A stretch of 64,000 nt of DNA from Allolobophora icterica (lineage: Eukaryota; Annelida; Clitellata; Crassiclitellata; Lumbricidae). Below the pieces are notes generated by a model that worked only from the letters and a program-made list of their open reading frames with translations, searched no databases and had not been told where the DNA came from. Positions 63,201 through 64,000 of the stretch are shown here, piece by piece. The first letter of the stretch is position 1. Every line of letters starts with the position of its first letter. The position numbers and the translations under genes are program-made. The stretch spans positions 41,780,335 to 41,844,334 of the forward strand of contig OY744605.1 of the NCBI GenBank assembly GCA_963556255.1. Direction: 5' to 3'.

Positions 63201-63354
63201 AAAATTTATTAAGGAACAAAAATCATGTTGACCAGCAAATTATTAATTTATGTTATAAGTACTGAATTGGCGTTTAGTGCTTGCTTAGATAATCTATTTA
63301 TGCTTACTGGTATTATTTTACAGAAAAAAGCTACCACCCACTATGACTGCCAAG
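48220..63354 (+). CDS. CDC14: CDC14-family dual-specificity phosphatase (14 coding exons, 3' end beyond window)
   Basis: Joined exons 48220-48277, 49648-49738, 52233-52308, 53592-53681, 55105-55184, 55813-55879, 56934-56996, 58245-58332, 59854-60084, 60745-60883, 61199-61373, 61699-61793, 62420-62605 and 63324-63354 give 490 codons with every phase matching and GT/AG at every border. The product aligns through the whole CDC14 core: the N-terminal DSP-like domain (about residues 20-175) and the catalytic domain (about 185-335). The P-loop HCKAGLGRT has nucleophile Cys280 and Arg286; the general-acid Asp is at 253 in FFTDGSTP, the same 27-residue spacing as in vertebrate CDC14. CDC14 enzymes remove phosphate from Ser-Pro sites and act in mitotic exit, DNA repair, and centrosome and cilium biology. 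The tail from about 386 is basic and Ser-rich (SPVKKR), as expected for the regulatory C-terminus. The last exon ends in phase 0 before an intron, so the C-terminus is missing here. Only one CDC14 is visible, so no A/B assignment is made. Confidence 0.96.
48845..49060 (+). repeat. Dispersed repeat family C, copy 2 (CDC14 intron 1)
   Basis: Shares CCACTGGTGACT, CACAGAGAGCG and AGTGCTATATA with 22071-22245, with ~80 bp extra in the middle and an ATTACATTGCATTACC tail. Confidence 0.6.
49478..49560 (-). repeat. LINE/SINE 3' end with (ATACA)n tail
   Basis: TTGTATTGTATTGTATTGTA followed by TTATAAAGCGC and AGGCGCTTTGTG is a minus-strand 3' terminus with a pentanucleotide tail. Confidence 0.55.
49648..49738 (+). 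CDS. CDC14: CDC14 exon 2
   Basis: The acceptor gtttcag precedes DRLYFTIHP and the donor gtaagt follows. It encodes the [11 protein letters not shown] segment of the N-terminal domain. Enters in phase 1 and leaves in phase 2. Confidence 0.93.
49880..51735 (-). pseudogene. Decayed LINE RT split by a hAT-like element (CDC14 intron 2)
   Basis: On the minus strand [16 protein letters not shown] (51735-51673) continues after the insertion as [17 protein letters not shown]. Next come [45 protein letters not shown] and downstream C-terminal segments. The catalytic YADD box reads YAYN. Frameshifts and stops occur downstream. Confidence 0.8.
50698..51672. mobile_element. hAT-like element with TCGA-rich subterminal arrays (975 bp)
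   Basis: Terminal repeats TATACCTCGTGATCGATCGA / TCGATCGATCACGGGGTATA, with perfect duplications CTGACCAC at 50690-50697 and 51673-51680. At least twenty AAGTCGA/GTCGATCG motifs lie within ~150 bp of each end. No transposase ORF in the middle. Confidence 0.92.
52233..52308 (+). CDS. CDC14: CDC14 exon 3
   Basis: The acceptor atttcag and donor gtcagt flank [17 protein letters not shown], one of the most conserved CDC14 segments. It ends in phase 0. Confidence 0.96.
53155..53215 (+). repeat. 5S rRNA-like fragment (possible SINE3 remnant)
   Basis: GCTTAGTTGGTGCTTGGACG followed by AGTGACC and CAGGCAATGCC resembles the 3' half of 5S rRNA (GGTTAGTACTTGGATGGGTG, ACCGCCTGGGAATACC). Degraded and partial. 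Confidence 0.4.
53592..53681 (+). CDS. CDC14: CDC14 exon 4
   Basis: Thirty codons between gttgcag and gtatgt. Encodes [10 protein letters not shown] and then [12 protein letters not shown], equivalent to [12 protein letters not shown] in vertebrates. Confidence 0.95.
54115..54412 (+). repeat. LINE 3' UTR with (TGAT)n tail
   Basis: CTCCCTTGCAAGGACAACTG and AGTAATAAACAAAAATTGAT, then TGAT repeats at 54355-54406, look like a CR1-type 3' terminus in CDC14 intron 4. Confidence 0.6.
54450..54876. mobile_element. hAT-like MITE, TAGGGGTCCACCGG family
   Basis: Ends TAGGGGTCCACCGGTAAG / TTTCCGGTGGACCCCTA, with perfect duplications ATTTTTAC at 54442-54449 and 54877-54884. Subterminal CCGGAAACCG/ACCGGTAACGAACC motifs. 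Confidence 0.93.
55105..55184 (+). CDS. CDC14: CDC14 exon 5
   Basis: Encodes [15 protein letters not shown] and ends SFLCFR across the junction. The acceptor is ttaag, with a weak pyrimidine tract; the donor is gtattt. Confidence 0.92.
55480..55745 (+). pseudogene. LINE RT C-terminal fragment (CDC14 intron 5)
   Basis: [40 protein letters not shown] and SQRIEF match the RT tail RIDYCNAIxVGLP...IPKFDHI...VLHWLPVxxRIxF. Confidence 0.85.
55813..55879 (+). CDS. CDC14: CDC14 exon 6
   Basis: Acceptor ttttcag, donor gtttgt. Encodes [20 protein letters not shown], matching the DASFG...LTILDCLQGI segment of the family. Confidence 0.95.
56565..56888 (+). mobile_element. tRNA-derived SINE (tRNA-Arg-like head, ATT tail)
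   Basis: GGTCCGTAGAGTAATGGATA and GATCGAACCC supply A- and B-box-like promoters resembling tRNA-Arg. A ~230-bp body ends in GCAGGCGCTTAATTAAAG and (ATT)n. Confidence 0.7.
56934..56996 (+). CDS. CDC14: CDC14 exon 7
   Basis: Twenty-one codons between tttcag and gtgaat. Encodes [18 protein letters not shown], nearly identical to vertebrate CDC14. Confidence 0.96.
57680..57855 (+). mobile_element. Possible second tRNA-derived SINE
   Basis: TATGGTAGTGCTGTTGAAGC and GAGTTTGATTCCTG resemble decayed A and B boxes at tRNA-like spacing; CTGTACCTCTGGAGGAGGG lies in the body. Confidence 0.4.
58245..58332 (+). CDS. CDC14: CDC14 exon 8
   Basis: Acceptor ttgtag, donor gtattc. Encodes [20 protein letters not shown], the interdomain linker and start of the catalytic domain. 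Confidence 0.95.
59055..59221. mobile_element. hAT-like MITE, CAGTGCTCGAAATGGA (167 bp)
   Basis: Perfect terminal repeats CAGTGCTCGAAATGGA / TCCATTTCGAGCACTG and perfect duplications GTGTTGCA at 59047-59054 and 59222-59229. Subterminal CGGAACGG motifs recur six or more times. Confidence 0.95.
59854..60084 (+). CDS. CDC14: CDC14 exon 9 (catalytic Asp and Cys)
   Basis: The largest exon seen. It runs from [14 protein letters not shown] to GVIAVHCK, with the general-acid Asp in FFTDGSTP and the nucleophilic Cys in HCK. The donor gtatat splits the codon after K, so the P-loop is shared with exon 10. Confidence 0.97.
60745..60883 (+). CDS. CDC14: CDC14 exon 10 (P-loop arginine)
   Basis: Encodes [18 protein letters not shown], then [14 protein letters not shown]. 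It completes the CX5R signature begun in exon 9. The acceptor gagtag lacks a clear pyrimidine tract, but frame and homology fix it. Donor gttagt. Confidence 0.95.
61199..61373 (+). CDS. CDC14: CDC14 exon 11
   Basis: Begins with the EEKQ..LW motif that closes the catalytic domain, then diverges into a Thr/Asn-rich stretch. Donor gtaagg; ends in phase 0. Confidence 0.9.
61671..61689 (+). repeat. Short (TG)n next to exon 12 acceptor
   Basis: CTGTGTGTGTGTGTGTG lies 10 bp before the CDC14 exon 12 acceptor and may form part of its 3' splice-site context. Confidence 0.8.
61699..61793 (+). CDS. CDC14: CDC14 exon 12
   Basis: Encodes [16 protein letters not shown], equivalent to vertebrate NGITQGDKLRALKSQR. 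The donor gtaagc overlaps an in-frame TTG-TAA, so retention of the next intron would stop translation at once. Confidence 0.9.
62420..62605 (+). CDS. CDC14: CDC14 exon 13 (variable tail)
   Basis: The acceptor attatag restores frame to give [14 protein letters not shown], then a Ser/Thr-rich tail with [10 protein letters not shown], a Ser-Pro site next to a small basic cluster. Donor gtattg. Low conservation makes this less certain than the core exons. Confidence 0.75.
62870..63100 (-). pseudogene. Relic of a conserved transposon-associated protein (CDC14 intron 13)
   Basis: On the minus strand [36 protein letters not shown] and [11 protein letters not shown] appear in one frame, interrupted by two stops. 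They match a recurrent invertebrate protein motif (SDEHGERFHQDI..MEKRYQG.W...MMADYCW). I know it only as an uncharacterised, multi-copy, probably mobile family. Confidence 0.6.
63324..63354 (+). CDS. CDC14: CDC14 exon 14 (short)
   Basis: A 31-nt exon between ttttacag and gtttgt. It completes an Arg codon and adds [10 protein letters not shown]. It is supported by phase and good splice sites rather than by homology. Downstream exons are not in the window. Confidence 0.6.
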
Positions 63355-63599
63355 GTTTGTCTTAAAAATTGTATTTGAATAATTTAAATTGTAAAAGTAT
63401 TACCATGATCATTTTGAAAATTATAAATCATTAGCTGAAATTTATTTTATTTAAAGATTTTTTAAACTGATCATCTGCTTACATATAGCTTCCATGTTCT
63501 TCCTACTGTTCCAAACTTCCATCGATAGTCTTTATAGTAGGCAGGTTTCTGTTGGAATGATATACTTAGGTTATTCTTGATTTATTTAAAATTTCTATG

Positions 63600-63887
63600 A
63601 ATAAGTGTTCTCAGAGGCATGGTCCTAAAAACGACTCACTGCTCTTTCACAAATCCTATCCTGATTCCTCCCCTCTCCCTACCTCCCTGCCGTTTAAACC
63701 CTAAATACCACCCACCTTAGCCGTCTTACTGTCTACCTGACTGACTCCTCTGGATCTTGACCTGAAACCAATTCGACCCCCCGCCTATAGATTTTGATTT
63801 GACTAAGCGCAGGCCTGTGAATAAGCTGGTAACCGCGACTTCGCTTTTTGGGCGCTGTAGAAATCTCGAGATTGCGATTACGATTAT
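63600..63887 (+). repeat. LINE 3' end (family A) with GATTAC tail (last intron seen)
   Basis: GTGAATAAGCTGGTAACCGC, TTTTTGGGCGCTGTAGAAAT and GAGATTGCGATTACGATTA match the family A terminus. Confidence 0.75.
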
Positions 63888-64000
63888 ATAAGAATAGCCT
63901 TTCCTTAACAGTTAAATGCTACAAACATACGTTAAGTTTTATCTAGATTTGATTTGCATATAATTTCTCATTGTGCTGTATTGTTTTGATATTTGATAGT

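Overview
This is a eukaryotic, almost certainly metazoan, nuclear window. It has long introns with GT-AG borders, two recognisable animal genes, many microsatellites and a dense population of transposable elements. The short palindrome AGGCCT/TAGGCCTA recurs throughout. In my experience that is common in marine invertebrate genomes such as echinoderms, but I cannot assign the species from sequence alone.

Genes. (1) MRPS26 (mitochondrial small-subunit ribosomal protein mS26) is complete on the minus strand, in four coding exons between 43637 and 38868 (237 codons). Its promoter-proximal DNA carries a GABP/ETS-type CCGGAAGTG site. (2) CDC14, the dual-specificity phosphatase, lies on the plus strand from ATG 48220. 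Fourteen coding exons (490 codons) reach 63354 and the gene runs off the right edge. All splice phases join and the HCxxGxxRT active site is intact. The two genes are divergent. The 4.6 kb between their start codons is mostly transposon DNA, with a CCAAT box, a perfect RFX X-box and a CACGTG E-box about 400-470 bp upstream of the CDC14 ATG. (3) A possible terminal exon of an unknown gene lies on the minus strand at 5995-6430.

Left part (1-38800). There is no confident host gene here. It contains decayed LINEs: an RT with a VADD box at 42-2285, a CR1/L2-like RT at 27462-28385, an RT C-terminus at 24400-24870, an endonuclease fragment at 18105-18380, and several 3' ends. It also holds non-autonomous DNA transposons, two Helitron-like elements, a PIF/Harbinger-like MITE, a 29-bp minisatellite, a decayed ~70-bp array with TGACGTAA motifs, and long tetra- and dinucleotide arrays that create spurious long ORFs.

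Main pattern. By eye I delimited 25 short terminal-inverted-repeat elements. Twenty-four have 8-bp target-site duplications and 19 of those duplications are perfect. They are hAT-like by this criterion and fall into many TIR families. Several are nested in one another or in LINEs: 1402-1598 in a LINE RT, 50698-51672 in another LINE RT, 37870-38242 inside 37779-38321, and 34338-35160 plus a Helitron inside a degraded MITE. I see no autonomous transposase, so the mobilising source is outside this window. I found no wholly new biochemical system. The items most worth checking are the transposon nesting history, the subterminal motif arrays, the X-box upstream of CDC14, and an in-frame stop overlapping a CDC14 splice donor.
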